In this document: positions 35,058 through 48,069 of the stretch, in pieces
Numbering within the stretch: the stretch's first letter is position 1
Layout of the letters: each line of letters begins with the position of its first letter
NCBI GenBank assembly: GCA_010094045.1
Contig: ML986586.1
Coordinates: 534,859-598,858, forward strand
Reading direction: 5' to 3'
DNA length: 64,000 nucleotides
DNA from: Lojkania enalia
Lineage: Eukaryota; Ascomycota; Dothideomycetes; Pleosporales
The notes under the pieces: model-generated
The model's database searches: none
What the model was told of the DNA's origin: nothing
Seen by the model: the letters and a program-made list of their open reading frames with translations, nothing else
Program-made: the position numbers and the translations under genes

Positions 35058-38000
35058 ATTATCACTCCATAGACTTCTTATTAGATTCATTAAATCTTTA
35101 AGCCAGCATTTTCATTATCATTCTTACACCCGACCACCATAAGGGTACAAGCCCCAAGATTAACGCGGGACGGAATATTAATACGCGTTATGCATTTGAC
35201 TTAATTTGTATTTTACTTTTCAGTTGCTTGCACACGAATTGGGATTGACCCGGCGAATCTATACTGATATCCTCACAATATCCATCAAACTCTCTTTGAA
35301 ACCATATACAAAAACACTCTGGAACTTCCCCTAAACACTTATGACAAATGCTGCACCCCTAAAGTCCATCTAAATACTGACAATGCTTTTCAAGTCAATA
35401 GCGGTAAGTCAAAATTCCCCTTTTCGAAAACGGACCGAGTTCTTCCTGCTAACATTAAGACAGCAACAATGTTTCTCGGCTCGAAATATTAACCCTCCAC
35501 CTAGATGGCTTATATTTTGTTCATCGTAGAACTACACTAACTGCCAATGGCTCTTCTGGCTGGCCAATTAATAAAGTCCTGGTAGCTCAATCTTTACTAG
35601 CATGATGTATTTCCTAGGGTCTCCTGTATGAGAAGCCGATCGACCAGCAATGAAAATGGATAGGGCTGGCAGACAGCCCACGTTCTAATAGAAGATAATA
35701 AACGTTCCCAGTGGTCCACATTTCTCAAGTCCAAACTTAATCAAGCCTCACTTGAGGTACCCAATGCCTGCACAACCCAGTTCTATCGCTGTCTTATCAC
35801 TAGCTGCAGTAGATTTAACATAATGTCGTCGCACGATTCTTAATCCCGCCCGACGTAACTGTAAGACTCCACCGTTTTCCTATCTGGGCTTTCACACGTA
35901 CACATTATCGTTCTATTCAACATCTCCTGAAACCTTTCTCAACCGCTAGGGTACAATGCACTTAAAATTTTCTGTTCCATCTCCAAAACAGTCCAATTTT
36001 CAAACAGATTTCTCTGGCAGGCTACCGTTGAACCACCCCTGTAAGTCGGCTTCCGAAGGAAGACAGGTGACACACAAAGTATACCCTATGTACCACATCA
36101 GCCAAGCGAGCATGATCTGCTAGCATGGATTGCAACACACTATACCCTGCCGAAAATGAAGAAAATCTCCAGGCTTCGGTTGCCTCGTGCGCTTGTAGCT
36201 TTTTTATCTCCTTCCGAGCCCTCAAAACCTGGTACTATAGTCTTGGATATCTATATCCAGCTTGTGACAATCGCGTGTTTGCGCTGGAGAGAGCGTTTAT
36301 TAAATTTTAGACGTGATCGGGGACAGGGGTACGTGTACATGTGTACATGGTCTACTTCCTGACGACCCACTTCGTATATTGAGGTTTGCGAATCGTTATT
36401 GGCGAGGCGTGGCACGCGCTGGTCCTCGCAATTTTCTAGAACGACCTGGTGGTAAGGTTTGTCGGAGTACTCTTTTTACTAGTTCGAACATGAGATCAAG
36501 TATCGATACTTCGCTTGTCATAAGAATCCCTTCCCATGATCAGATTTGTGGATCGCTTGGTGCGTCTGAAATTCTGTCCTGCACGCGAGAATTCTGGGTG
36601 TGAGGTATTGATTCCCGGAATACCACTGAACGTATAGATAGACAGTAATGCCCGTATGAGGACTGGGGAGGCTCTGTGTCTCGTAGTATCCCGGACTTGA
36701 GCGACAAGTCTACGCGAAAACATTAATTCGTTCGATATTTGCAAATCTCAGCTCTACGACAAATGACGCTAAACTAGTAAACCCGGGCATTATGATACTC
36801 CTTTCCCCGGAGATGTGTACAGTACTTAGCAAGTACATCAGGACAAATTAATCTGACCTCGAAAGACAATGCTAGTCCTCTAGTCACGATACCTATTCGG
36901 GTAGGTGCGAAGAGCGCGTAAAAATCAATGTCACGTCACCTTGTACCTATAGAATACGAACCCCTGTCGATAGCACCGAGCGAACTTCATTCTGAGGCGT
37001 AAGGTGAATGCTTGACTAAAGCAAAGTGTCCAGCAACAAGATCAGCACGAAGTGCGCGGTCACGATCCCCAAAATGTCAGCTGTTGCATATTTCGGCGGC
37101 GATATACAAGAAAACATCAACAACGTCCACGAGACGTGGCTGCAGCTAAATATTGAATCGATTACCTGGGGGAAAGGTCTTCGAGATTGGTATAGTATGC
37201 AGAACCGCTGCCCCGGGGGACAATAGGACACTGAGCCAGGTTACACAGGCTCTGTAGGAATGCAAAGGTCATGTCCAACCTTGCTATTCTCAAATTTTCA
37301 CTGTCTACTTAAACCCAAACCTGAGCTAAGATGTGATAATAGGCACAATTACTGCGCGGGATACGAGCGGATCACGCAAGAGATATACGGCACTGCGCTT
37401 GGCGGTGGTGCTTTAGAGGCTTAAACCTATCCGGTTATTGAGAGACGCGCAAAACGTTCTCGAGCTAGCAAGAGAAAGTGCAGGACTCGACATTAGTCAA
37501 GATATTGTATGGATCTCGCTTATTAGAGAGGGGGGGGGTTGTGCAGCGGCCCCGCTGACATACAGTGGCAGCTATTGCATGCTACTGGTTTTCTTCGCTA
37601 CGGCCAGGTCTTTCGGAGACAGCCACAAAGCAGCCACGATTGATGCAGATGCTTTGTAAAAGGCAAAGTAGATTCAAGGTCGTCAGATGTGCTTACGTTT
37701 ACCCCGGCCGTCTTCCTGTCTTTGCGGTTTGCTCCGATCACATTGATCGGAATAAATGAGTAGGTGACTGCTTTCTGTAGTCTCCGAGCGAATACTAGTC
37801 GTGAATTGCAGTCGAACCGGTTTGCTCACGTAGAAGCACGGATGTGATAACGAGCCCATGTCCGCCTCGTTGTCGACCTACTAGTCCAATACATCTCGTT
37901 CTCGTGTGCATTCGAAGGCTATTGCATAAGCTACCTAAGTGATTGATGCTTAGAAAGCAAGGATAGAAGGATTCTAGATCGATAACGAAACTAAGGCGAC

Positions 38001-39968
38001 GCATGAATCACGTATTAGAGTTCCGACCACGCGGACGCCTTACGAGCGTCATCATGTCTAAGAGATGGAACTACATCACAGCGTAAGCTAACTGTCGCAG
38101 TGTGGGTGGTTGATGGAAAATCTTTGGAATGGGCGTGAGCATGCGCTGACAGCGCAGTTAAGGCGGTTGTGTCACAAAGCATAGTGCATGCTCGCGTATT
38201 CAGTCAACACTAAACTAGGACAACATGCGGGATGCGCACATCATCACTAGGACTGTGGTGAGGATCCTTCCCAAGAGCGATAGAGCGCCCACATTCGGAC
38301 CAGCGGAGATAGTTCCTCCGTGAGAAACCTTCTACTCATCTTCGAGAAGCTCTGCCCCCCAGTGTCAGGATAAATCACCATGCGGGGTACAGGCCCCCAA
38401 TCATGGTTTCCCTGGTGTACATATCCTTGCTTTCTCCACTCGCATTCTCCGGGCCCTGTCAGATCTTTAAGCTTCTTTAATCTACACTTGATTGAAGGGT
38501 TCCGATTTTGGCGTCGTACATGCGCTAGAAGAGTGAGAGAACCCTCGCGGACGCACGCCCGCTGCAGGTAGGCGATTGCGATATGTACATACATGGCAGC
38601 AGCTGACTCGTGAGCCTACCTCTTCATGTCCGGGGGCTAATAGGAGAGCTACGGAGGATCTTCATGGAGGGTGATTATCTAGACATGTACCGGCCCGCTT
38701 GCCTCGGACTCTGGGTCTCTTTTATCGAATTGCTGTATCTAAAAGCTCAGTGCAGGAAATTGACGTACTAAAACCAGTTATTCCTTAGCTGGGATTACTC
38801 CTGTTCTCTTATTGCTATTTCTAATCGAGCAACTTAGCGATGAACCAGTCATCAAGCCGACTTGCCCCACTCTATATCATTGTTGTACATGTCGGTTCCG
38901 ATCTCTTCCTCCCAATTCCTTGTACCGATTGTTGCCGAACCCAGCCATCGAGAACAGATATAGATAGTACCGAGAAAATTAGTCATTGTCAACTAAATGA
39001 TTGAACACAATATAATGACCTTTGATGGCCACCTATTCAAGGCCCAACAACGGCAACCCTACCAATTCACTAGGGGGCGCTAAGTGGCCTAATCAGCACG
39101 ACCCATGTCCCGGGGTTACTGCGCCTTCGTCTGGGCAACCCACTAAGGCCCTAGCCCTGCCCTCCCTGTTCTTCCTTTCGTGTTCCATACATGCTTCCGT
39201 GTCGGTAATTTTGGTGCGATGAGTGGATGGGAGGTCCTCTAGAGGTATTGGGACATGTACCCCTGCATGATTAACCGGTGGGTTTTCAATACTGCTGTAT
39301 ATGCAAACGTCAAACTGCAAACGAACGAACTGAACCTCGAACGACGCGGGTGCTTGGATACTCTCCGGAGTGCTTGGAAGGAAGATCCTGGCCTCGTGTT
39401 GAGTGACCCCACATCGCCATCCCCGGAGGCAAGGATCTGAGGTGGGTCTTCATGTCGGGAGTTGAGAAGCTATAGATGGGGTTCTAAGCCGGGGTAATGC
39501 ACCATCTCATCGCGGTGCTCCGAGTTTGCTCCTGCAATTAGGGATTTGACGGGTTATCGCAAAAGGGAAGAGGAAATTACTCTTCAGATAAGTGCCATCC
39601 GGGTCGATTTAGAGCGAATACTGGACCAAGGCAGCGCAAATCTCCTCGTATCTAGTAGAATTTATCCGCTCCTATTTGGATTGAGCGCCGTAGAGCTCTT
39701 GGTAAACGGGTGAAGGGCTCGACAGGTATATGCTATACGAGGATTCCCTTTAGTCTGGCTTAGAAGGGTATACTAGTCTAAAGCGTTGCACGCGTAGACG
39801 GTATGAAGTATGGTGCTTGTAAAAGCATCCTATCACACTCGAGGATTCTGAGAAATCGCGTATTCGTGCACTGTAAGGAGTCAGTTAACGCAACATGCAG
39901 CTTGCTTCTGAACCCGAAAGCCACATACCACGATACACTGCTGTTTTTACCCAGGCACCATAGTTCAT
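35058..39968. other. Intergenic, 4.9 kb, the longest gene-free stretch
   Basis: No gene, tRNA, array or transposon end recognised. Short open frames only, none with a recognisable motif (the longest is 115 codons, 38247-38594 minus). Base composition is mixed, without strong repeats. Confidence 0.5.
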
Positions 39969-42264
39969 TCAAACTTTAAGTCCGGCTGTGCGGAGCCACA
40001 TCTGACGCTTTCCCTCTGCTTCTCGGATGATCTCCGCAGCAAGACGAAGACTTGGCGCCAAATGCGCATACCGTTCTATTTCGCGGATGACATTATTAAT
40101 TATATCGTCCATTGTCGGCGCTGGTGGAAGCAGGGCGGAGAGAGACGCGGACATCGTCGCTCCCATGACCAAGAGCGTTTGTGAGACGATGCTATTGCGC
40201 GATTAGACTTCTCTGTCGGTATGGACGAAGCAAGAAGACTTACGAAAGGGCACCCTGGAAGAGATAAGGCAGGTGCCCGGCGTGATGGGCTGTGATATAT
40301 TCAAGTTGACGAATACATGCTTCGAGGCACTTGTGGCAGTTTTCTTGGACGCCAGAATCCAAAGCAAGACTCTCATCTTGAAGAACAAGTAAAGTGTATG
40401 GTCGAAAAATGATTGTACGACACGCAAAGTATCGGAGCCTCAATACAGTCTGGACTGGATTCTGAAGTGGAACTCTGTCGAGTGGAAACTGCATCGGAAA
40501 AGGAAGATTTTGGTACCATTGGTTCAACTGATAGTCCAACTCCGCGACTAACGGGTCCAATTGTGCAATGGACGAGGCTGGCGGCGTCTTGTAGTATGGC
40601 GATGAATTGCTGTATAGTGTAGAGCTCACTTTGTTGAGTAGCCTTCGGAGGGCAATCTCGCTGAGGAAATACCAAAGTTCGTCCCGGCCGAGGGACTCCC
40701 CCCCTAAGTCCTCGAAGCCAGTGGGTAAACTAACTGTTTCTTCAAATTGTCCAATGCCAGAGTGGGGAAGGTCCAATTCTGCCAAGAGGTCGCTTATTTA
40801 TTGTCAGTCAAGATACATTATAGTCTCACGAAAGTTCAACACACCTCTCAATCATGATTGTGTTCCAGTATACTCTTTTGCTCAACTCTTCCTCAGCAGG
40901 AGGTACCCTTCCGGGCGAATTCAAGAGCAATTGTAACTTCATGCTAGCGCTTGATAGAATATTCCATGCTTCAACGGGTCGCACAAGATATATCAAATAC
41001 GCAGTCGTCAGGATCTGGCATTGTACAGAGAGTAGATTATTTCTAGTCATTAGAGCGGGAAGAAGACTCCAGGCTGCAGCGAAATAAGGCAACCCTGGAG
41101 GATCCTTGTCGGGGGATTGCTGAGATATGCTGCCTGCGCTTGCAGCGTGACCAAGCGCGAGAACAAGGAGGACAATGCAACTTTCTGGACCTTCGCGAAA
41201 TCCGTGAGAAAGCGCAGTCTGATAATAGCTCGTCCATGTGTAAGGATTCACACATGCGTAGAATACATTGACCCGGTCAAAAAAGGCCTGGACATAGGCT
41301 GCAGTATTGGAGAGGTCCAAGCCTAACGTTGTGCCAAGGAACAGTGGCTCTCGACTCATCTCTAGCTGGAGGAGGACTTTGGGGTCATAGGGGCGCGAGA
41401 CGAGGTCACGGATCATGGGGGATTGCAGCAGGTGCAGGGCCGCTGTGGTGTGTGTCTTGGGCATGGTCGAAATGTTCGATGCTGCGCTGTTCCACGTGCC
41501 AATCCCGTTCATTTGTGGAACCATTCCTAAAGCGGCCATGTTGCCGGTGCTGCGCGCCAGAAAATCCTCACTCGTGGAGTTACTTGCAGCCGGCGAGTGG
41601 GTTGCCAGGCCGAGGCCATTAGCAAGACTGGTCTGGAGGAGGCCCTCGATGCGGTTCAGGTGTTCGAGGATGAGCTTGTCGCCAGCGTCCAGCTTAATCC
41701 CGGGTTCTCGGTAAATGCATTCCGCGTTGAGCTCTGTACACAGTCGGCACTTGGGCCTCGAACCGTCGCAGCGCGACTTTCTCGACCGACAAATTTCACA
41801 CTGTCCAGGCGTCAGCAACGAGTTCTGCAGACAGACAGACAAACAAAGGAACAGAAAGAAACGGAGCACCGCACCGCAATCGTGGCCCGCCTGCGTGGAT
41901 AGTCTATGGTGTCGGTGCTGGGGCGCTTCTTTGCGCTGGACCGCGGCTCTGTGCCATTGCTGGTGGGCGCGCTGCTATTGGGCGGCGCTTGGGGTGCGTC
42001 ATTGGACATTTCGCGGTCGGTGCCGGACGATTGAGACATGTTTCGAGGCCGCCGCTTGAAGGAACCGTTCAGGAATCCAGGGCCGGAATGGAAGCCATTC
42101 GGAGACTCGAGCAGATGGGGAGACTTGAGCGTCGACTTTAAAGCAAAATTACTCGCGTCCGGCAAAGTGGACAGGTTAAGGCAGAACGAGTCTCGCGGGA
42201 ATTGGCCATTAGTGGTTGCTGCTGACACGGGACTAACATCTGGAGACGGCGTGACACCTGCCAT
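39969..42264 (-). CDS. Zn2Cys6 transcription factor with fungal-specific regulatory domain
   Basis: Four exons on the reverse strand: 42264..41875, 41800..40845, 40792..40244, 40191..39969, giving 705 residues. The zinc cluster begins at exon 2 with C131, C134, C141, C148, C151 and C158 (CEICRSRKSRCDGSRPKC...), preceded by RRRATIA at the end of exon 1. The first 120 residues are Ser/Pro-rich low complexity. A linker (LILEHLNRIEGLLQTSL) precedes the large regulatory domain, which shows CIVLLVLALGHA, YFAAAWSLLP, QILTTAYLIYLVRPVEAW and the hinge SDLLAELDLPHSGIG. Targets are unknown. The start is the first ATG in frame (MAGVTPSPD); an upstream exon cannot be excluded. A (GATGTC)4 repeat lies 87 bases before the start. 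Confidence 0.9.
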
Positions 42265-42350
42265 GATTGGTGGGCAGAGCTGCGGCGGCCGGGGGACCAC
42301 AGGTGACGGGCTGCACGTCGAGGGCGCTGGGGTGTGGCAGCCACAACGGC

Positions 42351-42374
42351 GATGTCGATGTCGATGTCGATGTC
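42351..42374. repeat. (GATGTC)4 hexanucleotide repeat in the leader of the Zn2Cys6 gene
   Basis: Four perfect GATGTC units followed by a diverged GAGGTC, shortly upstream of the regulator's start codon. If transcribed it would lie in the 5' leader. Confidence 0.85.
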
Positions 42375-44895
42375 GAGGTCAAGGTTGAGGGCAGGCCGAT
42401 ACAACCCTCGCGGCGAGAAAGACGGGCACGCTGAGCAGCAGCAGTAGGACGCAGCGAAAGCGATATTCGGCGCAGCTGCCAGCAGGATGGGTGACGATGG
42501 TGGACGAGAGGGCGCCCGCGAATGTATATATCGATTCAGACGACCGAACCGCCCTAGCCTTGCCCCAACCTCAGCGCGAGATGAACGGTGCGGATGCGGG
42601 GACGGCCTTGGGGCACTCCACACCTCGCTCAGACGCTCTAAACGTCGTCTGGAAAGACTGCAGGGACAGGGGGGCGGCTGGAGACACACCCAGGTTCATC
42701 ATTCCCATGCGGCAGCGCCTAGCATCCGCCGTTAGATTGCCTCCATTCCTGTCCAGATGCATCCGCGCATGTTCTGCACATAGACCACTCGGTGGCGGTG
42801 GCAGCCACGCGTAGGCGGAACAAGATATATCCTACCAGCTCACGATACATACCGACACACATACGAGTACAGACTACATCGAACACGGAGTATGAAGGAC
42901 CAAATCATGCCTCGCTGTGTCTGCCATGCCCTGCATCCAGAAAGCATGTTGAAGCACGTTGACGCGAAGACCTCCGCTCTCCTCGACCGCTTCGCTACCA
43001 CGCAAGCTCGCCCTATACAGGCTAATAAAGTGGAAACGGCTTCTCGCTCCTTATAGCGGCGCGTTATTTGCTGGGCGTGTAGGGGTGCGACTCGATTACT
43101 GCGATCAGCAACAGGCCAGCGGCGGACCTGCAGCAAAACCCACTCCTGGGTGCGTATCCGGGATGTCAGACTCCAGCACGACCAGCGTCCCAATATTGCG
43201 CCAAGTCCCTCATAGTACCCATCGACGTCTGCACCCCAAATTGCAGGCTCTGTGTGGCTTTAATGCGTCAACTGATATGAAATTTTGCTGCCCAAACGCC
43301 GGCTACAGGCCCCTGCCCCGGTCTTAGAAGCATTCGAAGTTGTAGAAAATGTGGAGTGCAGCATCCGGGGTAGATGGCTTGTTGACCGCTGTCGGTGGCC
43401 TTCTATCTCTACTCTGCTGAAGTCTGCGGCCAAAGTACCATCGGTCGCTACGTTCGCCAAGTTCAGAAGGTAATCCACCACACCCCGGCCATGAGCCTGT
43501 AATTACTCGTTGCTGACTTGTCGGCACCTGGTTCGCATTTCCACATAATCTAAATGTCAGGCTTTTCCTGCACATGTGCCACAGAAAACGAGTTGGTGGC
43601 GATGGCCGCACAGAGAGCGTGATCTCCGAAGGAACTGCGTCGAAGCAGTATGACAGCTTCTGGAAAATCTAAATCGAGGAATCGCTGCACGTCACTGGCG
43701 GTTATCTCGATGGAACACCTCGTTTGAGCGCCACACCGACAAGGATAAGCTAAAATTCTCGTAAGCCTAGGATCTGCCTTGTTACAAAGAGCAGTCCAAG
43801 CTCCCCTCGAACCAACTGTCGGAAAGATATTACAAGATTATTCTCCAATCTTGAATTCCGTTACAAGACCGGGTAGGCGGTCTATTATCAACCGTATTAA
43901 GGGAACGGGCAACACGTGAGACGATAAGATCATGCAATGGTCTCATGTGAGGAAGAACGGGGAATCTTGTCCCGCGTCGAGAGACAATTCAGTGCGCAGA
44001 GCTACACTTGACGTCGATGCTAAGATTGCGGAAAGTCAAGGCACGGCTGCTTGATGACAAGGACCTAGCATGACTCCAGCTGGAGCAGCCACAACCCATG
44101 ATGTTCATTACCAAGAAATTTCTACATCGGTGAGCCCTATAAGATTAGCAGTTCCATTGTCTATTGCTAGAATCGCGATGGGTGTATCATTCTAATGTTG
44201 ATCCGCCGAAAGCCGACCCCATAATAGAAGTATGGCGATCGTGGCCAAAATGGCGAAACTGGCATATAACAAGTTCCATAGCGTCGGCTCATTAGATAGT
44301 CCTAGACCCGCCCCTATTTCGCCGTACAGGTCATCTGACAAAGGTACTTCATGCAAGTGGCCTGTGGACCCGGATCCAGATAAATCTTTAAGCGCATATT
44401 AAGCAATTAATGAGTGATGAGGCTATTCCTATGGAGACCGAGTGCACAACCATAGACGCCGCATCCTACCAGGTAAAGTAATAATGACGCCCATGGAGCG
44501 AGCACAACCAGCAGGACTTTGAATATTGTACTAGAACGTACTGGGTGCACTTGATAACGAGAGGACGAGGAAATCAAGTAACTTCCTGGCCAGATATGCG
44601 AAAGAGTGAATTGATGAAAGTGCACAAGGAAACTTGAAGAGAATCTTAGCCGACCGGAGGAGCGCCGTAGTCCAAGAAGTTGCGATGCAGAAAGCGCCTG
44701 TCCCCAGTGATGATTCCCGCAGTTTCCTTTGTGTCGCGCTGCTCCTACCTTCGCAGAGCCCACCAATTACTCCCGATTAGGTTCGCTCGATAAACAAACG
44801 CAAGAGGGCAAACTCAAACAACACGAAACAGCAGGCTCAACAGTAAGCTGACACACTCCGCCATTTGCAATTGAACGCCTGCTTGAACACCTACG
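42375..44895. other. Intergenic, 2.5 kb
   Basis: Upstream region of the reverse-strand regulator and of the next plus-strand gene. No other gene recognised; GC-rich until about 43,300, then balanced. Confidence 0.5.
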
Positions 44896-45429
44896 ATGCC
44901 GTCGAAAGAATCAGCCAACCCTTTAAACAAGGATTTAAGGTCAGTGCCGAGGACTGTATCCGAGGTAAATCATTAAAAACGTCATAACTAGCACCTGCCA
45001 GCACTACTTATAATCATTTAGCCAAATGGTTCAACGGATACGACCCCGATCCTCGGAGAAGTCTCCCGACCAAGTGTGCTTCCCGAGGCCGACGACCAAG
45101 GATTAATGCCCCATACTACGATATCTATAACCAAAGCAACCGAAGACCTTATCAAAGGAGCAGAAACAGTCGTGGAAGAAGCCGTAAATTGGATTGAGCA
45201 GAAAGCCAACGACCTAAAACTAGAGGAAGATATTGGACCATATTCTTCTCCTGGAACCTGCGCTCCAAGTGACCTAGATCCTCTAGCTAATGGAGCCATG
45301 CCAGTGCCATCCGTCACGAAGACTGCGGATGATAATGACGTGGAAAATACGAAAGATGATGAGCCCAGCAAACAGACGACCGGCCTTGATGGGGGAAGGA
45401 AGATGTCCCAACCAGAAGGGAAAAAGTGA
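44896..45429 (+). CDS. Small acidic hypothetical protein
   Basis: Two exons, 44896..44964 and 45022..45429, joined in phase 0 by a 57-nt GTAAAT...TTTAG intron, giving 158 residues. The protein is polar and acidic with no signal peptide or membrane segment. One amphipathic helix is likely (ATEDLIKGAETVVEEAVNWI). The tail is Asp/Glu/Lys-rich and ends QPEGKK. I do not recognise the family. Support is the clean intron, the ATG in good context and a frame of normal codon use. The neighbouring island begins 430 bp downstream. Confidence 0.65.
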
Positions 45430-45862
45430 ATAGAGCCGAAGATATGTCAGAATGACCGATCAGGCTCAGATTAGCCTGACAATAGCTACACTACCAGCCT
45501 CAGGACCTCCCAAGATCAATAATAATGAGCAAACTAAGTTTGGTTAGCGGAGAGTTTTTAGTGAAGGCTGCAGCTTGAAGTTAACGAACTTATTATCGAA
45601 GATCTTTATTAATCAGGTACATATATACGGCATTGAATATAAATAATTTGCCAGACTGCTAGTCAAATGATGATTGCTCCGTCGTACATTCTGAACTAAT
45701 CGGGTTGGAAATTGGGTGTTGAAAAGTGGGTCCAGCGCACCAAATCTAAAATAGACTAGTGTACAGGGGACAACATCTGTAACTTACTGTAGTCTCTCCA
45801 TTCGATTCGCCCATTTTATCAGTACTCCTCAATGCTTTACGGGCGTCCATATTAAATTAACA
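45430..45862. other. Intergenic upstream of the HET-domain gene
   Basis: AT-rich; no gene recognised. Confidence 0.5.
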
Positions 45863-48069
45863 ATGATGAAATACAGGTACTATCCTCTATCAACACCGAG
45901 CTCGACTCGGTTGCTTGCTCTTCTACAGGAACAAGGCAGCACCTCGTACGAACTACAGGAGGTCGACTTAGATACCAAACCATCCTTCGAAGCTTTATCA
46001 TACACTTGGAGTGATCCAGATACAGAGACTGTGGATGATACAGATGAAAATGTCGAAGTTTGTATTGGGGAGGTAGGCTGCCTGACGATAACGAAGAATC
46101 TCCACACAATACTACAGTACCTGTCAGATTCGGAACAGGGACAGAATATGAAGAAGGTCTGGATAGATCAAATATGCATCGATCAGGAAAATCTTGAAGA
46201 ACTTGGTCAGTAAGTTTCAATCATGCATCGTATTTACGGTCAAGCACAACGGACCTTGATTTGGGTTGGGCGGCCAAACGAGCAGTCACGTCCTTTTCTG
46301 AAGCTATTACGGGGCTTCCTTGATCCTCCCTTTGATTGTGAAAGTTACATCAGTGGTAGTCTTCTTCGCGACCTCTGTGGTAGAGTCCAACCAATTCTGA
46401 GTTCTAGTGGTAGGTGGTCGTCACTTCTTGTTATACTGTCAAATTAGTGTAGCACTACTTAAAAGAAGTGCTTTGATATTCAATGTTGGAGATAGTCGGC
46501 TTACATGGGATAATATCATTGAGTAAAGGTTGTAACAAATCTACATGTTGGTCTCTTTACACCTACAATTTATAATCTGACGCCAGAAAGCTAGGAATCA
46601 CACGGCAAGCGAGAGAATTTACGAAAGAGCAATATCTCGGTTCATTTGCTTTATTTCTCGGCCGCAAGTGGTTTTCACGTGCGTGGGTGGTACAGGTACG
46701 TTTTCTAGGAACACACATACCCTAGTTCATTGAGCTGCTTCTATTTGTTTCAGACGCTATCAGGGGATGTTTCATACTATAGAATTTTGACCTCAATTGG
46801 GCTCATTGTCTTTTTTTTTTTTTTTTCTGTTCATTCTCTAACCGATAAGACTTTGCTAACCATACCCTATCTTTGCAGGAGGCAGCCTTGTCGTCGAAGC
46901 CTGTAGTGATACATGGTGGACAGACGTTCGATCTCAGAGCCCTTGATTGTCTTCTTCTTGTTGCGGTATCACTAGAAAAAGATGATTCGGGGCGCGTCCG
47001 CCACTCGGAGCTATTAAAGACACGTGGAGCGCATATGCTGCGACATATTCAGCGCTGTCGGCAACGGGTTTTGAACGTTGTGGATAGACGCGGACGACTT
47101 GGCTTTCTGGATATCCTGCAAAAACTTTCATTCGCAACTGACGCCACCGATGCACGAGATCAGGTGTATGCATTCTTGGCTTTTCAGGATGAGGGTATTA
47201 TATCGATCCGACGAGACTATAGCCTATCAACAAGCTTCGCATTCGCCATGATCGCCGCCAATTTCATATACAGTACTAAATCGCTCGCGATTCTTGGCTT
47301 GGTTCTAGGAAAGCTTCTCCCCGGGCCTTTGCCTTCTTGGGCTGTGGATTGGCGCAAAGCGCAAAGCACTCAAGGCACTCGACTAGACGCAGGAGTCCAC
47401 TGCCGGTTCAATGCAGCTTGCGACCATCCCCACATCCCAAAAATGGAACCGTTAGCATATGATTTGCAGCTCCTTGTTAGGGGAAAGATAATTAATCGGG
47501 TAGCGAGAGTATCAGCAGTCACCAGGCCTAGATCAGAGAGTGCTCCGATAGACAACGTGCGTTTGACCAAAGAGATCGAAAACATCTCGAATTTAGACTC
47601 CAAGTTAGAAGGGCTTGATGAGGCTGCTAAGACCGACTTCATTAAGCGCGTCTTTGCCGTTTTAGTAGCTTATGATCCTGGTTGTGCCCTAGACGAGGGC
47701 GAGAAGGATCTAGATCTTACCAATTTGTTGTTTACCTACAACCACTCTAGCTCTATAAAACAACTGTCTGAATACGCGGAAAAGAGTGAATATTTCGAAA
47801 CTGCTCTGAAAAAGTTGGCAAGGAGGGCCGGAATTGTCGTGAGGAAGCGTCTGTTTACCGGGGCCGACAAGAGGCTTCTAGGATTAGGGCCCACAGACTT
47901 GTCACCAGGAGACTTGATCTGTGTCCTTCATGGTTCTAGAGTGCCTATACTTCTAAGATCACGAGGTCATGGGTACGAAGTGATCGGACAATGTTACTAT
48001 GAAAATTGGATGTACGGAAAGCAGGTTGACTGGGAGGAACACGGCGCCGACGAGCTGAACCTCTTCTGA
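45863..48069 (+). pseudogene. HET-domain (heterokaryon incompatibility) gene with one premature stop
   Basis: Exons are 45863..46409, 46453..46522, 46587..46695 and 46879..48069, with 43-, 64- and 183-nt introns; the last intron carries a T16 run at 46811-46826. The HET domain shows YRYYPLSTPSSTRLL, FEALSYTWSDP, LTITKNLHTILQYL, VWIDQICIDQENLEE and, beyond the break, MHRIYGQAQRTLIWVG, then RKWFSRAWVVQEAALSS. The C-terminal 390 residues are intact and typical of HET proteins, ending in GYEVIGQCYYENWMYG. The one lesion is TAA at 46211-46213, in frame inside the HET domain, where relatives usually have Gln before the V.(I/L)M stretch. HET proteins trigger cell death when unlike hyphae fuse. With one stop the gene may be dead, recently inactivated, or misread. 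Confidence 0.75.

Noticed and set aside
38247..38594. 115-codon reverse-strand frame in the largest spacer
   Set aside because: Alternative start only, no motif, and length within chance for 5 kb of non-coding DNA.
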